64,000 nucleotides of DNA, from the NCBI RefSeq assembly GCF_000241325.1, contig NZ_BAEI01000054.1, positions 94,204-158,203 on the forward strand, written 5' to 3'. The notes under the pieces were generated by a model. It made no database searches. It saw only the letters and a program-made list of their open reading frames with translations, and was not told where the DNA came from. Both the position numbers and the translations under genes were made by a program. This document shows positions 1 to 8,824 of this stretch, in pieces; position 1 is the stretch's first letter; each line of letters starts with the position of its first letter. Origin of the DNA: Gordonia polyisoprenivorans NBRC 16320 = JCM 10675 (GTDB lineage Bacteria > Actinomycetota > Actinomycetes > Mycobacteriales > Mycobacteriaceae).

Positions 1-252
1 CTCGTCGACGCGATGAACGCGGCGATCCTCGCCCACGATCCGGGCGCACGGACCGTGCCCTACATGATGTCCGGCGGCACCGACGCCAAGGCGTTTGCGA
101 AACTCGGCGTCCGGTGCTTCGGTTTCGCTCCACTGCAGTTGCCCCGCGAACTGGATTTCGCCGCCCTGTTCCACGGCGTCGACGAGCGGGTGCCGGTGGA
201 TTCGGTCGTGTTCGGCACCAAGGTGCTCGAACACTTCTTGCTACACAGCTGA
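1..252 (+). CDS. M20 family metallopeptidase, C-terminal fragment
   Basis: The frame is open from base 1, so only the last 83 residues are present. The fragment reads as the end of an M20/M25/M40 peptidase: GARTVPYMMSGGTDAKAF is the C-terminal substrate and metal-site region, and GVDERVPVDSV carries the conserved (H)G-x-DE segment of the catalytic domain. Family members are cytosolic zinc-dependent amino- or carboxypeptidases or deacylases. The M. tuberculosis counterpart by position is Rv2141c, followed by the PEBP gene as here. Substrate cannot be told from the tail. It ends 56 bp before the next gene on the same strand. Confidence 0.8.
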   Translation, partial: LVDAMNAAILAHDPGARTVPYMMSGGTDAKAFAKLGVRCFGFAPLQLPRELDFAALFHGVDERVPVDSVVFGTKVLEHFLLHS

Positions 253-308
253 TCTGCGCGCACATACAGTGGGTCGGATAGCGCGCCGACCACGAGAAAG
301 GTGATCCG

Positions 309-854
309 ATGTCGAACGTCGATCCGTACGAGTCGTTACCCGCCCTGCCGGGTTTCGAGGTGAGCTCCACCAGCTTCGACGATGGTGCGCCGCTGGCCAA
401 TCCGCAGGTGAGTGGCCTGATGGGAGCCGGCGGTCAGGACTCGTCGCCACAGTTGAGCTGGTCCGGATTCCCCAGCGACACCAAGAGTTTCGCGGTCACC
501 GTGTACGACCCCGACGCGCCGACCGCGTCGGGATTCTGGCACTGGGCGGTCGCCGACATCCCGGTGTCGGTGACGAGCCTGCCCGAGGGAGCCGGTGACG
601 ACGAGGGGTCCGGTCTGCCGGCCGGGGCGGTGACACTGGCCAACGACGCGTCGTTGCGTCGATTCGTCGGTGCCGCACCGCCTCCCGGCCACGGCCCGCA
701 CCGCTACTTCGTGGTCGTGCACGCCGTCGACGTCGAGTCCCTCGGTTTGCCCGACGGCGCCACACCCGCCTACCTGGGGTTCAACCTGTTCTCGCACGCC
801 ATCGCGCGGGCCACTCTCGTCGGCACGTACGAGCAGCCCGCAGAAGATATGTGA
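309..854 (+). CDS. YbhB/YbcL family phosphatidylethanolamine-binding (PEBP/RKIP) protein
   Basis: A 181-residue protein of the bacterial PEBP family, matching the family's usual 150-180 residues. The ligand-pocket motif [13 protein letters not shown] lies near residues 63-75, and [13 protein letters not shown] near 127-139 is the second conserved region. Bacterial members bind small anionic or lipid-like ligands in the cytoplasm; a physiological role is mostly unknown. There is no signal peptide. GAAAGGTG a few bases upstream supports the ATG start. M. tuberculosis has the same gene (Rv2140c) between Rv2141c and pyrD. The stop codon lies inside a short tandem duplication, described separately. 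It converges on pyrD. Confidence 0.9.
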   Translation: MSNVDPYESLPALPGFEVSSTSFDDGAPLANPQVSGLMGAGGQDSSPQLSWSGFPSDTKSFAVTVYDPDAPTASGFWHWAVADIPVSVTSLPEGAGDDEGSGLPAGAVTLANDASLRRFVGAAPPPGHGPHRYFVVVHAVDVESLGLPDGATPAYLGFNLFSHAIARATLVGTYEQPAEDM

Positions 855-888
855 CACAGAAGATATGTGACCCAGAGGCCATGTGGGT
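841..888 (+). repeat. 16-bp tandem duplication spanning the PEBP stop codon
   Basis: CAGAAGATATGTGACA (841-856) is followed directly by CAGAAGATATGTGACC (857-872), 15 of 16 identical, then a degenerate third copy at 873-888. The first copy contains the last codons and TGA stop of the PEBP gene. The second copy repeats the TGA in the +1 frame. It may be simple slippage; similar structures end uppP and metH. Confidence 0.85.
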
Positions 889-907
889 TCGCGGTCGGTG
901 CCGGCGC

Positions 908-2011
908 TCAGTGACGGGTGCCGGCCCCGACCGCCGCGGCGAGGTTCGGGTATCCGCCCGCCCGTACGCGGTCGGCGATCCCGGCGTTGATCCCGGCGAC
1001 CCACACCGGGCCCCCGTAGATGAACGGGGTGTAGGCCTGCAGGAGGTCGGCGCCGGCCAGGATGCGTTCCCACGCCTGGTCGACGGTTTCGATGCCGCCG
1101 ACGCTGATCAGCGAGATGCGGCCTCCCACACGGCCGTACAGCCGGCGGAGCACCTCGAGGGATTGTGCGGTCAGTGGTGCCCCGGACAGTCCGCCCGCGC
1201 CCATCGCCTCGACCTCGGCGGCCGGTGTGCGCAGGCCCTGCCTCCCGATGGTGGTGTTGGTGGCGACGATCCCGGCGAGCCCGAGTTCGACGGCCAGGTC
1301 GGCGACGGCGTCGATATCGGTGTCGGCGAGGTCGGGGGCGATCTTCACCAGTACAGGCACCGTCACCTCCTGGAGTACCGCTGCAAGGATCGGGCGCAGC
1401 GAGTCGACGGCCTGCAGATCACGGAGTCCGGGCGTGTTCGGTGAGCTGACGTTGACCACCACGAAGTCGGCGTGGGGTCCGAGAAGCCGTGCGGACAGCC
1501 GATAATCGTCGACGGCCTCGTCGACGGGCACCACTTTGGTCTTGCCGATGTTGGCGCCGATCGGGACGCGCACCGGCCCGGGGCGGGCCGCTCGTAGGTG
1601 GTCGGCGGCGACCTCTGCGCCGGGATTGTTGAAGCCCATCCGGTTGATCAGCGCGCGATCGCGTGGCAGTCGGAACAACCGTGGAGCGGGATTGCCCGGT
1701 TGCGCGCGACCGGTGATGGTGCCGATCTCGGCGAAGCCGAAACCCAGCTGCCCCCAGGCGTTCACGGCCGTGGCCGACTTGTCGAAGCCGGCGGCCAGTC
1801 CCAGCGGGGCGGGGAAGTCGACGCCGAACACCCGTTGCCGCAGGATCGGGTCGTGCCGTGCGAGCAGACGCGCCGACAGTGCGCGCAGGGCAGGCACGCG
1901 CATCGTGGCGACGATGGTGGCCGAGATGATGCGATGGATGCGTTCGGGCGGGAGCAGGAACATCAGGCGCAGCAGCACCGGATACAGTGCCCGATTGAGG
2001 CGGGTCAGCAT
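908..2011 (-). CDS. pyrD: Dihydroorotate dehydrogenase (quinone), class 2
   Basis: Oxidises dihydroorotate to orotate with FMN and passes electrons to membrane quinone, the fourth step of UMP synthesis. The 367-residue length fits class 2. The N-terminus ([19 protein letters not shown]) is the hydrophobic/amphipathic membrane-association extension of class 2 enzymes. [22 protein letters not shown] and [11 protein letters not shown] are FMN and substrate motifs, and the last includes the catalytic serine region. ISVGGIET near the C-terminus binds the FMN phosphate. The ATG start overlaps the end of the DUF5703 gene by 7 bp, so the two are probably co-transcribed. Same neighbours as M. tuberculosis Rv2139. 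Confidence 0.96.
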   Translation of the reverse strand: MLTRLNRALYPVLLRLMFLLPPERIHRIISATIVATMRVPALRALSARLLARHDPILRQRVFGVDFPAPLGLAAGFDKSATAVNAWGQLGFGFAEIGTITGRAQPGNPAPRLFRLPRDRALINRMGFNNPGAEVAADHLRAARPGPVRVPIGANIGKTKVVPVDEAVDDYRLSARLLGPHADFVVVNVSSPNTPGLRDLQAVDSLRPILAAVLQEVTVPVLVKIAPDLADTDIDAVADLAVELGLAGIVATNTTIGRQGLRTPAAEVEAMGAGGLSGAPLTAQSLEVLRRLYGRVGGRISLISVGGIETVDQAWERILAGADLLQAYTPFIYGGPVWVAGINAGIADRVRAGGYPNLAAAVGAGTRH

Positions 2012-2388
2012 GCCCGGACGCCGTGCTCGGGGTGCGCGTGGTCTGACTGAGAACCATTGGAGGACAAGCTATTCCGGGTGTTCTCGGTGCCGGTGCCGGT
2101 GCCGGCACCGATGTCGGGGCCGTGATCGCGCGGCGCCCGCCGACGCTTCAGCAGCACCTTGCGGGTGCCGTCGGAATACAGCCGCACGCGGGACAGTTCC
2201 CACCCGCCGAATTCGGCCTCCAACGACAACCGCATCGACGCGGTGACGCGGGTGACGTCCGGGGGTAGTCGCACCAACAGACACTCGTAGTCCTCGGAGG
2301 TGACCTCCCAGCCGCGCGGATAGCGTGCCCCGTTGCGCACGCCCGCGCGTCCCGATCCGACGGACACCTGCCCCGGCCGCCTCGTCAT
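2005..2388 (-). CDS. DUF5703 family protein
   Basis: A 127-residue protein with the conserved core [20 protein letters not shown] at about residues 59-78, recognisable as the actinobacterial DUF5703 family (M. tuberculosis Rv2137c by position). The function is unknown. The ends of the protein are low-complexity: the tail contains a GAGTGTGTE stretch from a small GGCACC repeat. There is no membrane segment or signal peptide. The ATG overlaps the stop of the upstream lipoprotein gene as ATGA (2385-2388) and its end overlaps pyrD by 7 bp. The three genes therefore look like one minus-strand operon with coupled translation. A start slightly further downstream is possible. Confidence 0.8.
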   Translation of the reverse strand: MTRRPGQVSVGSGRAGVRNGARYPRGWEVTSEDYECLLVRLPPDVTRVTASMRLSLEAEFGGWELSRVRLYSDGTRKVLLKRRRAPRDHGPDIGAGTGTGTENTRNSLSSNGSQSDHAHPEHGVRAC

Positions 2389-3578
2389 CGGGCGGCTCCG
2401 GTGGTTGCGGGAGCGGTGGTCGCCGAGGTGGTCGCGGCACCGGTCGCGGTGGCCGGCACCGGCGCACCGCCGGTCTGTGCAGCTGTCGTGACCACCTGGA
2501 TTCCTCCGTCTCGGGCCGAGAGCACGAACACCGTCCCGCTCGCGTCGTCGACGACGATCGCATCCGGTTGGGCGACCGCGGCGAATCGATGCTTCTCGGC
2601 CGGTTCGCCGGTGGCGAGGTCATAGGCCACCACTTCGTTGTTGCCCGTCGTCGAGACCCACAGGAGATTGCGGGCGTCGTCGTAGTCTACGGCGTAGGGG
2701 CCATCGGACACCGGATAGCGGAACCGCATCACCAGCGGTGATCCGAAGAATCCGACGATCTCGTCGTCCCGGGTGTTGGCCACGAGCACGCGACCGTAGT
2801 GGTCGACGGCGGAGTTGGTGGCACCGTTTCCGGCTCGAAGCGCCGGCCCGAGATCACCGTTGCCCAGATCGACGGGGGTCACCGAGGATTGCGCGCGGTC
2901 GAGTACCACGACCTGCTCGCCGGGTAGATCGGCGCCCGGTGGCGAGACGGTGATGTCGTCGACGCGGACGAATCCGGCGATGTCACGTTGTTGGGCCAGA
3001 TCGCGATCGAGGACGAGCACGTGGCCGTTCTCCGTGCCGACCAGGGTGCGACCGTCGGAGGTGCGGGCCAGGGCGCTGGGGTTCTCGGTGCGCAGGACGT
3101 CGCTGCGCACCTGACCGTCGGGGCTGATTCGCACGACGTGGCCCGGGCCGACACCGATGAAGCCGCCGTCACCGGTGCCCACGAGGTGGGTGAGCGCGGG
3201 GGTTGCGACGGATGTCGCTGTGGGAAGTGCCCCGGGAGTCGCCGACGCGGCTGCGGTCATGGCCGACTCGTCGAAGCGCAGGACGGCGGTGCCGCCGGGA
3301 CCGATCACCGCCAAGCGCCCGTCCGACAGCGCGGGCGACGCGGATCCGGCGGGGGTGGGGACGGTCAGGCCGGCGGGCGTGCGTGGTACACCCGGCGGTG
3401 CGGGACTCGCGGATGCCGGGGTGACGGTGGCCACATCTGTGGGGGTCTGCGAACCGCTGGAGGAGTTGCATGCCGCGACGACGAGTGCGGCCGCGGCGAG
3501 CGGGACGAGCAGACCGATGGTCCGGCGAGCGCTGGTACGGGCCGTGGCGCGGGATCGACTGGCAGACATGCCACCCAT
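2385..3578 (-). CDS. Secreted lipoprotein, YncE/LppL-like beta-propeller
   Basis: A protein of about 397 residues with a twin-Arg-like basic N-terminus, a hydrophobic stretch and lipobox VVAAC around residue 37. It should be lipid-anchored on the outer face of the membrane. The mature part starts with a Ser/Thr/Pro/Ala linker. It then has repeated blade-like units such as GRTLVGTENGHVLVLDRDL and NLLWVSTTGNNEVVAYDL, typical of YncE-type propellers. LppL (Rv2138) occupies this place in M. tuberculosis. Starts at 3578 or 3569 are both possible; 3578 is favoured by AGGGG about 10 bases upstream. The frame stays open far upstream, but the signal peptide fixes the start here. The function is unknown. 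Confidence 0.85.
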   Translation of the reverse strand: MGGMSASRSRATARTSARRTIGLLVPLAAAALVVAACNSSSGSQTPTDVATVTPASASPAPPGVPRTPAGLTVPTPAGSASPALSDGRLAVIGPGGTAVLRFDESAMTAAASATPGALPTATSVATPALTHLVGTGDGGFIGVGPGHVVRISPDGQVRSDVLRTENPSALARTSDGRTLVGTENGHVLVLDRDLAQQRDIAGFVRVDDITVSPPGADLPGEQVVVLDRAQSSVTPVDLGNGDLGPALRAGNGATNSAVDHYGRVLVANTRDDEIVGFFGSPLVMRFRYPVSDGPYAVDYDDARNLLWVSTTGNNEVVAYDLATGEPAEKHRFAAVAQPDAIVVDDASGTVFVLSARDGGIQVVTTAAQTGGAPVPATATGAATTSATTAPATTGAAR

Positions 3579-3675
3579 CTTGCACACACCCCTGTGGGGT
3601 CCGGTCGCCGCGGGTCGGCAGTGGAGCCGGAGCCCTGACGGTTCTCGGTATCGAGGGGATCGGACAAATCCCGCG

Positions 3676-3681
3676 TAGCAT
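3676..3681 (+). promoter_or_regulatory. -10 element TAGCAT for uppP (leaderless type)
   Basis: TAGCAT lies 8 bases before the GTG of uppP and no Shine-Dalgarno sequence intervenes. This fits initiation at or next to the start codon. Confidence 0.5.
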
Positions 3682-3689
3682 CGACCGCC

Positions 3690-4532
3690 GTGACCGACAC
3701 CATGACGTGGGCCCAGTCGATCGTCCTCGGCGCCATCCAGGGCCTCACCGAATTCTTGCCGATCTCGTCCTCGGGACACCTGCGCATCGCCTCGGAATTG
3801 ATGTTCGGGGAGGATGCCGGGGCGTCGTTCACCGCGGTGACCCAGCTGGGCACCGAGGCCGCGGTGCTCGTCTTCTTCGCCCGTGACATCGCCCGGATCG
3901 TGCTCGCGTGGTTTCGCGGGTTGCTCGCCCGCGACGAGCGTGGGCTCGATTACCGCGTCGGGTGGTACGTGATCCTCGCGACCATCCCGATCGGTCTGAT
4001 CGGTTTCCTGCTCAAGGACGAGATCCGTTCGGCGGCCCGCAATCTGTGGCTGGTCGCGACGGTGCTGATCCTGTTCTCGGGGGTGTTCTGGCTGGCCGAA
4101 CGTCTCGCGACCCAACGCCGCTCGATGGAGCAGTTGACGCTGCGTGACGGGATCGTCATGGGTCTGGCGCAGTGTCTGGCGCTGGTTCCGGGCGTCTCCC
4201 GGTCGGGGGCGACGGCCAGCGCAGGCCTGTTCCTCGGGCTCGAACGCGAGGCCGCGTTCCGCTTCTCGTTCCTGCTCGCCATCCCGGCGGTGCTGGCGTC
4301 GGGACTGTTCAGCATCCCCGACGCCATCCATCCGACCGGTGGCGGGATGGAGGCCGCCGGAGCTCAGTTGGTGGTGGCCACCCTCGTCGCGTTCGTGCTC
4401 GGCTATGTCTCGATCGCCTGGCTGCTGCGCTTCGTCAGCCACCACTCGATGAACTGGTTCGGCGGCTATCGGGTCATCCTGGGTCTCGTCGTGATGGGCC
4501 TGTTGGCCAGCGGTGTCATCGACGCCACATGA
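3690..4532 (+). CDS. uppP: Undecaprenyl-diphosphatase (BacA type)
   Basis: Removes a phosphate from undecaprenyl (decaprenyl) diphosphate so that the lipid carrier for peptidoglycan and arabinogalactan precursors can be reused. It is an integral membrane enzyme of 280 residues, the usual length. The two family signatures are visible: [11 protein letters not shown] at about residues 24-34 and [13 protein letters not shown] at about 168-180, which hold the catalytic Glu, Ser, His and Arg. About seven hydrophobic segments follow. The GTG start lies just after a -10 hexamer; an in-frame ATG exists 12 bases later. The gene is divergent from the lipoprotein. Its stop codon is duplicated in a tandem repeat, described separately. 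Confidence 0.96.
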   Translation: MTDTMTWAQSIVLGAIQGLTEFLPISSSGHLRIASELMFGEDAGASFTAVTQLGTEAAVLVFFARDIARIVLAWFRGLLARDERGLDYRVGWYVILATIPIGLIGFLLKDEIRSAARNLWLVATVLILFSGVFWLAERLATQRRSMEQLTLRDGIVMGLAQCLALVPGVSRSGATASAGLFLGLEREAAFRFSFLLAIPAVLASGLFSIPDAIHPTGGGMEAAGAQLVVATLVAFVLGYVSIAWLLRFVSHHSMNWFGGYRVILGLVVMGLLASGVIDAT

Positions 4533-4583
4533 CACCGGTGTCATCGACGCCACATGACACGGTGTCATCGACGCCACATGACC
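4511..4583 (+). repeat. 25-bp tandem repeat (about 2.9 copies) spanning the uppP stop codon
   Basis: Copies at 4511-4535 and 4536-4560 are identical. The third at 4561-4583 lacks the first base and differs at the end. Each copy holds the last uppP codons and a TGA (4530, 4555, 4579). The junction of copies 1 and 2 forms the perfect palindrome ATGACACCGGTGTCAT, so the transcript could fold at each junction. It could act as a terminator-like structure. Confidence 0.9.
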
Positions 4584-4637
4584 TGGAGCCGTCAGCTCGC
4601 CCACCGGGACCGATGTGCTGTGTTTCCTGCGGATGCA

Positions 4638-4643
4638 TAAGGT
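4638..4643 (+). promoter_or_regulatory. -10 element TAAGGT for the phosphomutase gene
   Basis: TAAGGT is followed by six bases (TGGGGC) and then the ATG at 4650. The same hexamer and spacing occur before the small gene at 8513. Confidence 0.5.
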
Positions 4644-4649
4644 TGGGGC

Positions 4650-5429
4650 ATGACCGTGATCCTCGTGCGCCACGGACGTTCCACGGCCAACACCTCCGGG
4701 GTGCTCGCGGGACGCACTCCCGGCGTGGCCCTCGACGACAAGGGCCGGGGGCAAGCCGCCGAGCTCGTCGACCGTCTGCAGCCATGTCTGGCCGCGATCA
4801 CCGCGGTCGCCCGGTCACCACTGCAGCGGTGCGCCGAGACGATGGGCCCGCTGCTGGCCGCTCTGGCCGACGCGGGACACGATGTGCCGGAGATCGTCGT
4901 CGACGATCTCGCGGAGGTCGACTACGGTGCGTGGACGAACCGCACGATCGGCGAGTTGCTGAAGGAGCCACTGTGGAGAACCGTGCAGCAGCATCCGTCC
5001 GCAGCGGTCTTTCCCGACGGTGAGGGCCTGGCCACCGTGCAGGCACGGGCGGTCGCGGCGGTTCGTGCTCTCGACCGCGAGTACGGCGGATCGGACGGGG
5101 CCGGGGTGTGGGTGGCCTGTTCGCACGGCGATGTGATCAAGGCGATCGTCGCCGATGCCATGGGGATGCATCTCGATTCGTTCCAACGCATCGTCGTCGA
5201 GCCCGCCTCGGTGAGCATCATCCGCTACGGCGATACCCGGCCCTACGTGCACACGGTGAACTCGACGAAGACCTTGTCGGTGCCAATCCGGCCACCGGCG
5301 TCCAACGATGCGGTGATCGGCGGCGACACCGGTTCCGACGACGCGAGCCCACCACCATCTGCCGGGCCCGCCGACATCGAACCGCAGCCGGAGGCACCGG
5401 TGGCCGCGGGGACCGGCCGGGACGGATAA
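4650..5429 (+). CDS. Histidine phosphatase superfamily protein, MSMEG_4193 family (probable phosphomutase)
   Basis: A 259-residue member of the phosphoglycerate mutase-like histidine phosphatase fold. LVRHGRSTAN at residues 5-14 contains the phospho-accepting His, and CSHGDVIKA near 153-161 carries the second catalytic His. The last 50 or so residues are an acidic, Pro/Ala-rich tail without family similarity. The substrate is unknown. It starts a three-gene set with DUF3090 and an SCO1664-type protein, an arrangement I know to be conserved across Actinobacteria (families TIGR03848, TIGR03847, TIGR03843). The next gene follows after 27 bp. M. tuberculosis equivalent: Rv2135c. Confidence 0.88.
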   Translation: MTVILVRHGRSTANTSGVLAGRTPGVALDDKGRGQAAELVDRLQPCLAAITAVARSPLQRCAETMGPLLAALADAGHDVPEIVVDDLAEVDYGAWTNRTIGELLKEPLWRTVQQHPSAAVFPDGEGLATVQARAVAAVRALDREYGGSDGAGVWVACSHGDVIKAIVADAMGMHLDSFQRIVVEPASVSIIRYGDTRPYVHTVNSTKTLSVPIRPPASNDAVIGGDTGSDDASPPPSAGPADIEPQPEAPVAAGTGRDG

Positions 5430-5456
5430 TGACCACACAGCGTAAGGAGGTGGGTG

Positions 5457-6170
5457 ATGTCACGAGCGATACACGTGTTCCGCAGTCCTGACCGATTCGT
5501 CGCGGGTACCGTCGGGCAGCCCGGTGACCGCACGTTCTACCTCCAGGCCGTGCACGAGGCGCGCATCATCAGCGTCGTCCTGGAGAAGCAGCAGGTCCAG
5601 ATTCTCGCCGAACGGATCGGCGCCCTGCTCGAGGAGATCCATCGGCGTTTCGGGACCCCGATTCCGCCGGAGGCCGAGCAGGTCAACGACCTCAGTCCGC
5701 TCGTCATGCCCGTCGATGCCGAGTTCCGGGTCGGCACCATGGGGCTGGGGTGGGATGCCGAATCCGAGGCGGTCGTGGTGGAGTTGCTCGCCATCACCGA
5801 GGGCGAGTTCGACGAGAGCGTGGTCCTCGACGACACCGACGAGGGCCCGGACGCGGTGCGCGTGTTCCTCACGACGCGCGCCGCCCGCGAGTTCGCCGCC
5901 CGATCCACCCGGGTGATCTCGGCGGGCCGACCCCCGTGCCCGCTCTGTGGCGAACCGCTCGACGACCAGGGGCACCTCTGTGTACGGACCAATGGCTACA
6001 AGCGTGATGCCGAACTGAGCAAGTCGCTGGACTTCATCGATCCCGAGGTGTTCAACGGGCTCACCGACGGTCCGCCGCTGCTCGGTGACGACGAGAACCC
6101 GCCGTCCGACGACCCGGGCGGCGACAGCAGCGACGATCCCGACGCAGGTCCGGAGGGTGGCTCCCGATGA
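5457..6170 (+). CDS. DUF3090 family protein
   Basis: A 237-residue conserved protein (Rv2134c type, TIGR03847) of unknown function. A compact N-terminal domain (IHVFRSPDRFVAGTVG, then RTFYLQAVHEARIISVVLEK) is followed by PPCPLCGEPLDDQGHLC at about residues 160-176. That is a CxxC-x9-C cluster that looks like a small metal site. NGYKRD comes next and a strongly acidic Asp/Ser/Gly tail ends the protein. AAGGAGG at 5444-5450 lies six bases before the ATG at 5457 and selects it over the GTG three bases earlier. The protein sits in the middle of the three-gene set and is probably in one operon with its neighbours. Confidence 0.88.
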   Translation: MSRAIHVFRSPDRFVAGTVGQPGDRTFYLQAVHEARIISVVLEKQQVQILAERIGALLEEIHRRFGTPIPPEAEQVNDLSPLVMPVDAEFRVGTMGLGWDAESEAVVVELLAITEGEFDESVVLDDTDEGPDAVRVFLTTRAAREFAARSTRVISAGRPPCPLCGEPLDDQGHLCVRTNGYKRDAELSKSLDFIDPEVFNGLTDGPPLLGDDENPPSDDPGGDSSDDPDAGPEGGSR

Positions 6171-6227
6171 CCGCGGTGGCGGTGTCGTGACCGAGCGCCG
6201 GACCGAGCACCAGCGCGCGGCCGCGCC

Positions 6228-7121
6228 ATGAGCGCCGTGGGCGCTTCCGGTGTGCCGCAACCCGATTCGCACCCGGAGTCGGGGGCCGACGCCGCCGATG
6301 ACACCGATGTCGCCGAGGATGCAGTGCTGCGCGCTGGCGAACTCACGATCATAGGCCGCATCCCGACGGCCAGCAATGCCACCCTGGTGTGCGACGCCGT
6401 CGTCGGCGACCGCGCGGTGCGATGTGTCTACAAGCCGGTGCGCGGCGAGATCCCGCTGTGGGACTTCCCCGACGGCACCCTGGCCGGACGAGAAGTCGCG
6501 TCCTATCTGATCTCGCAGTCGCTGCGATGGGACGCGATCCCGACGACCGTGCTGCGCGATGGACCGCTCGGGGTGGGGATGGTGCAACGGTGGATCGACA
6601 CCCCGGATCCCGATGACCCCGAATTGCCGGCTCCGAGAATCGATCTGGTGGATCTTTGTCCGCCCGACGCGGTGCCCGACGGATATCGGTCCATCCTGCG
6701 TGCCCTGGACGGGCGGGGAGAACCGGTCGAATTGGTGCACGCCGACGATCCGCGTCTGCTGCGTATGGCCGTGCTCGACGTGCTCCTCAACAACGCCGAC
6801 CGCAAGGGCGGTCACGTGCTCGAAGGGCTCGACGGCGGGGTGTACGGCGTCGATCACGGCATCTGCCTGCACAGCGAGGACAAACTGCGCACGGTGCTGT
6901 GGGGTTGGGCGGGCGAACCCGTTCCGGCGCACCTGCTCGCCGATGTCGTCGGCCTCGCCGAGGCACTGGAAACCACGTCGTCGACGTTGCGCACCGACCT
7001 GGCCCGGCACATCACCGTCGACGAAATCGACGCGTTGACCATCCGCGCACTGGTACTCGCCGAGACCGAGACCATGCCGCTTCCGCCGGGCCATCGGCCC
7101 ATTCCCTGGCCCCCGTTCTGA
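6228..7121 (+). CDS. SCO1664 family protein, PI3/4-kinase-like fold
   Basis: A 297-residue protein of the actinobacterial SCO1664 family (Rv2133c type, TIGR03843), reported as distantly like phosphatidylinositol 3/4-kinases. Features that fit an atypical kinase fold are a Lys in [10 protein letters not shown] (about residue 69), [12 protein letters not shown] (about 188-199) like a catalytic loop, and GVDHGICLH shortly after like a metal-binding D-x-G segment. No activity is established. The first 35 residues are acidic and disordered. There are 57 bp between DUF3090 and this ATG, with no other good start. It probably acts with the two preceding proteins. mshC follows after 79 bp. Confidence 0.87.
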   Translation: MSAVGASGVPQPDSHPESGADAADDTDVAEDAVLRAGELTIIGRIPTASNATLVCDAVVGDRAVRCVYKPVRGEIPLWDFPDGTLAGREVASYLISQSLRWDAIPTTVLRDGPLGVGMVQRWIDTPDPDDPELPAPRIDLVDLCPPDAVPDGYRSILRALDGRGEPVELVHADDPRLLRMAVLDVLLNNADRKGGHVLEGLDGGVYGVDHGICLHSEDKLRTVLWGWAGEPVPAHLLADVVGLAEALETTSSTLRTDLARHITVDEIDALTIRALVLAETETMPLPPGHRPIPWPPF

Positions 7122-7188
7122 ATCGTCGCCGCGCCCACCCGCGTCGATGACCCGTGGCCCCCGTCCGCGATCCCTGGCGAGCCCGCCA

Positions 7189-7194
7189 TACAGT
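7189..7194 (+). promoter_or_regulatory. -10 element TACAGT for mshC
   Basis: TACAGT is followed by six bases and the ATG at 7201. It supports this start over an ATG 54 bases upstream. Confidence 0.5.
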
Positions 7195-7200
7195 GGACGC

Positions 7201-8442
7201 ATGCATTCGTGGCCCGATCCCGCGGTTCCCGCCGTCCCCGGCGCCGGACCCGCGCTCCGACTCTTCGACACCGCGGGCGCCGCGGTCCGCCCCGTCGCCC
7301 CGGGCCCCACGGCCACCATGTACGTGTGCGGGATCACCCCGTACGACGCCACCCATCTGGGGCACGCCGCAACGTATCTGACTTTCGACATGGTCAATCG
7401 CGTGCTGCGCGATCAGGGCCACGACGTGCACTACGTGCAGAACATCACCGACGTCGACGACCCGCTCTTCGAGCGCGCCGAGCGCGACGGGGTGGACTGG
7501 CGCGACCTCGGCAGTGAGCAGATTCAGCTGTTCCGCGACGACATGACCGCGCTACGGGTGCTCCCACCTCGCGACTACATCGGCGCGATGGAATCGGTCG
7601 GCGAGGTCGTGGAGATGGTCGGCAAACTCCTGGCCTCGGGGGCGGCCTACGTCGTCGACGATCCCGAATTCCCCGACGTCTACTTCCGCATCGACGCCAC
7701 CGAGCAATTCGGCTACGAGTCGGGATACGACCGGGAAACGATGCTGCGGTTCTTCGCCGAACGCGGGGGGGACCCGGATCGCGCGGGCAAACGGGATCGG
7801 CTCGACGCGGTGCTGTGGCGTGCCGAACGACCTGGCGAACCCGCCTGGGATGCGCCGTTCGGGCGTGGACGGCCCGGCTGGCACATCGAGTGTTCGGCGA
7901 TCGCACTGAACCGGCTCGGCATCGAGTTCGACATCCAGGGCGGCGGCAACGACCTGATCTTCCCGCATCACGAGTTCTCTGCCGCGCACGGCGAGGCATT
8001 GACCGGATCCCGGCGCTTCGCACGGCATTACGTCCACACCGGCATGGTCGGACTCGACGGTGAGAAGATGTCCAAGAGCCGTGGCAACCTCGTTTTCGTC
8101 TCACGGTTGCGGGCGCAGGGTGTCGACCCGGCCGCGATCCGGCTCGCACTGCTCGCCGATCATTATCGCGGCGACCGGATGTGGACCGATGCCGTCCTGA
8201 CGATCGGCGCCGAGCGGCTCGCGCGCTGGCGACGTGCCGTCACAGGCGGCAAGGGCCCCGACGCGACGCCGGTGATCGAGCGGATTCGCGTGCATCTCGC
8301 CGACGACCTCGACACCCCCAAGGCACTCGACGCGGTCGACGGTTGGTGTCGTGACGTGGAGCAGGGGATCGGTGGGGACACCGCGGCGCCGGAGGCGCTC
8401 GCCACCGCGGTCGACGCGCTGCTCGGTGTGAGCCTGGCCTGA
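7201..8442 (+). CDS. mshC: Cysteine--1-D-myo-inosityl 2-amino-2-deoxy-alpha-D-glucopyranoside ligase
   Basis: ATP-dependent ligation of L-cysteine to GlcN-Ins, the third enzymatic step of mycothiol synthesis, the main low-molecular thiol of Actinobacteria. The 413-residue protein is a cysteinyl-tRNA synthetase paralogue without the C-terminal tRNA-binding part. The HIGH-type motif THLGHA lies at about residues 54-59. [20 protein letters not shown], the zinc ligands around CGITP and [21 protein letters not shown], and KMSKSRGN at about 290 are all present. The start at MHSWPDP matches the known M. tuberculosis enzyme (Rv2130c). It is monocistronic by its own promoter. Confidence 0.96.
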   Translation: MHSWPDPAVPAVPGAGPALRLFDTAGAAVRPVAPGPTATMYVCGITPYDATHLGHAATYLTFDMVNRVLRDQGHDVHYVQNITDVDDPLFERAERDGVDWRDLGSEQIQLFRDDMTALRVLPPRDYIGAMESVGEVVEMVGKLLASGAAYVVDDPEFPDVYFRIDATEQFGYESGYDRETMLRFFAERGGDPDRAGKRDRLDAVLWRAERPGEPAWDAPFGRGRPGWHIECSAIALNRLGIEFDIQGGGNDLIFPHHEFSAAHGEALTGSRRFARHYVHTGMVGLDGEKMSKSRGNLVFVSRLRAQGVDPAAIRLALLADHYRGDRMWTDAVLTIGAERLARWRRAVTGGKGPDATPVIERIRVHLADDLDTPKALDAVDGWCRDVEQGIGGDTAAPEALATAVDALLGVSLA

Positions 8443-8500
8443 CTGCTCGGCCCGACCCGTCGAAGGCGACCTCGGGTGGTTGTCGGGGCCGCCGGGTGAG

Positions 8501-8506
8501 TAAGGT
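8501..8506 (+). promoter_or_regulatory. -10 element TAAGGT for the small gene at 8513
   Basis: TAAGGT is followed by six bases and GTG at 8513. TTGTCG at 8480-8485 could be a -35 element with a short 15-bp spacer. TAAGG could also act as a weak Shine-Dalgarno site. Confidence 0.45.
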
Positions 8507-8512
8507 TTGCGC

Positions 8513-8821
8513 GTGGCTCGTGTGCAGGAGATCAATCCCGACACCGCAACCGGGGTGTGGACCGTGCAGACCCGGACGTCGACCTACCTCATCGACTTCG
8601 ATGAGATGACGCTGCTGCGCGCACCCGGTGTGGGCAGCACCGACAGCGAGGAGTGGGCGGTGAGCACGCTGCGCCGCGACTCCGAGGACATCCCGCTGCT
8701 CGGGGTGAAGTCCTGCCGGGTCGGGGAGTCCGCACAGTTCTGGGTGCGTGCCGCCGACGACCCCGACGTCCGGACGTGGCGGATCACCACGCCGGTCGTG
8801 TCGATCGAACGGATCGGCTGA
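8513..8821 (+). CDS. Small conserved hypothetical protein
   Basis: A 102-residue protein I do not recognise. It reads as a compact beta-rich domain (VWTVQTRTSTYLIDFDEM, then SCRVGESAQFWVRAADD and TWRITTPVVSIERIG) with no signal peptide, membrane segment or cysteine cluster. The GTG start at 8513 is chosen because a TAAGGT hexamer precedes it by six bases; a TTG six bases upstream is the alternative. It lies alone between mshC and the convergent PAC2 gene, with only 3 bp between the two stop codons. Codon usage is like its neighbours, so it is likely a real gene. Confidence 0.72.
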   Translation: MARVQEINPDTATGVWTVQTRTSTYLIDFDEMTLLRAPGVGSTDSEEWAVSTLRRDSEDIPLLGVKSCRVGESAQFWVRAADDPDVRTWRITTPVVSIERIG

Positions 8822-8824
8822 GCC

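Noticed and set aside
4511..4583. Possible CRISPR-like repeat
   Set aside because: The copies are directly adjacent without spacers and contain the uppP end, so it is a tandem duplication. No cas genes are near, and the RecB-like protein is far away.
3579..4754. Minus-strand open frame that continues upstream of the lipoprotein gene, antisense to uppP
   Set aside because: The signal peptide and lipobox fix the start near 3578; the upstream residues are Arg/Asp-rich and look like a mirror of GC-rich coding DNA.
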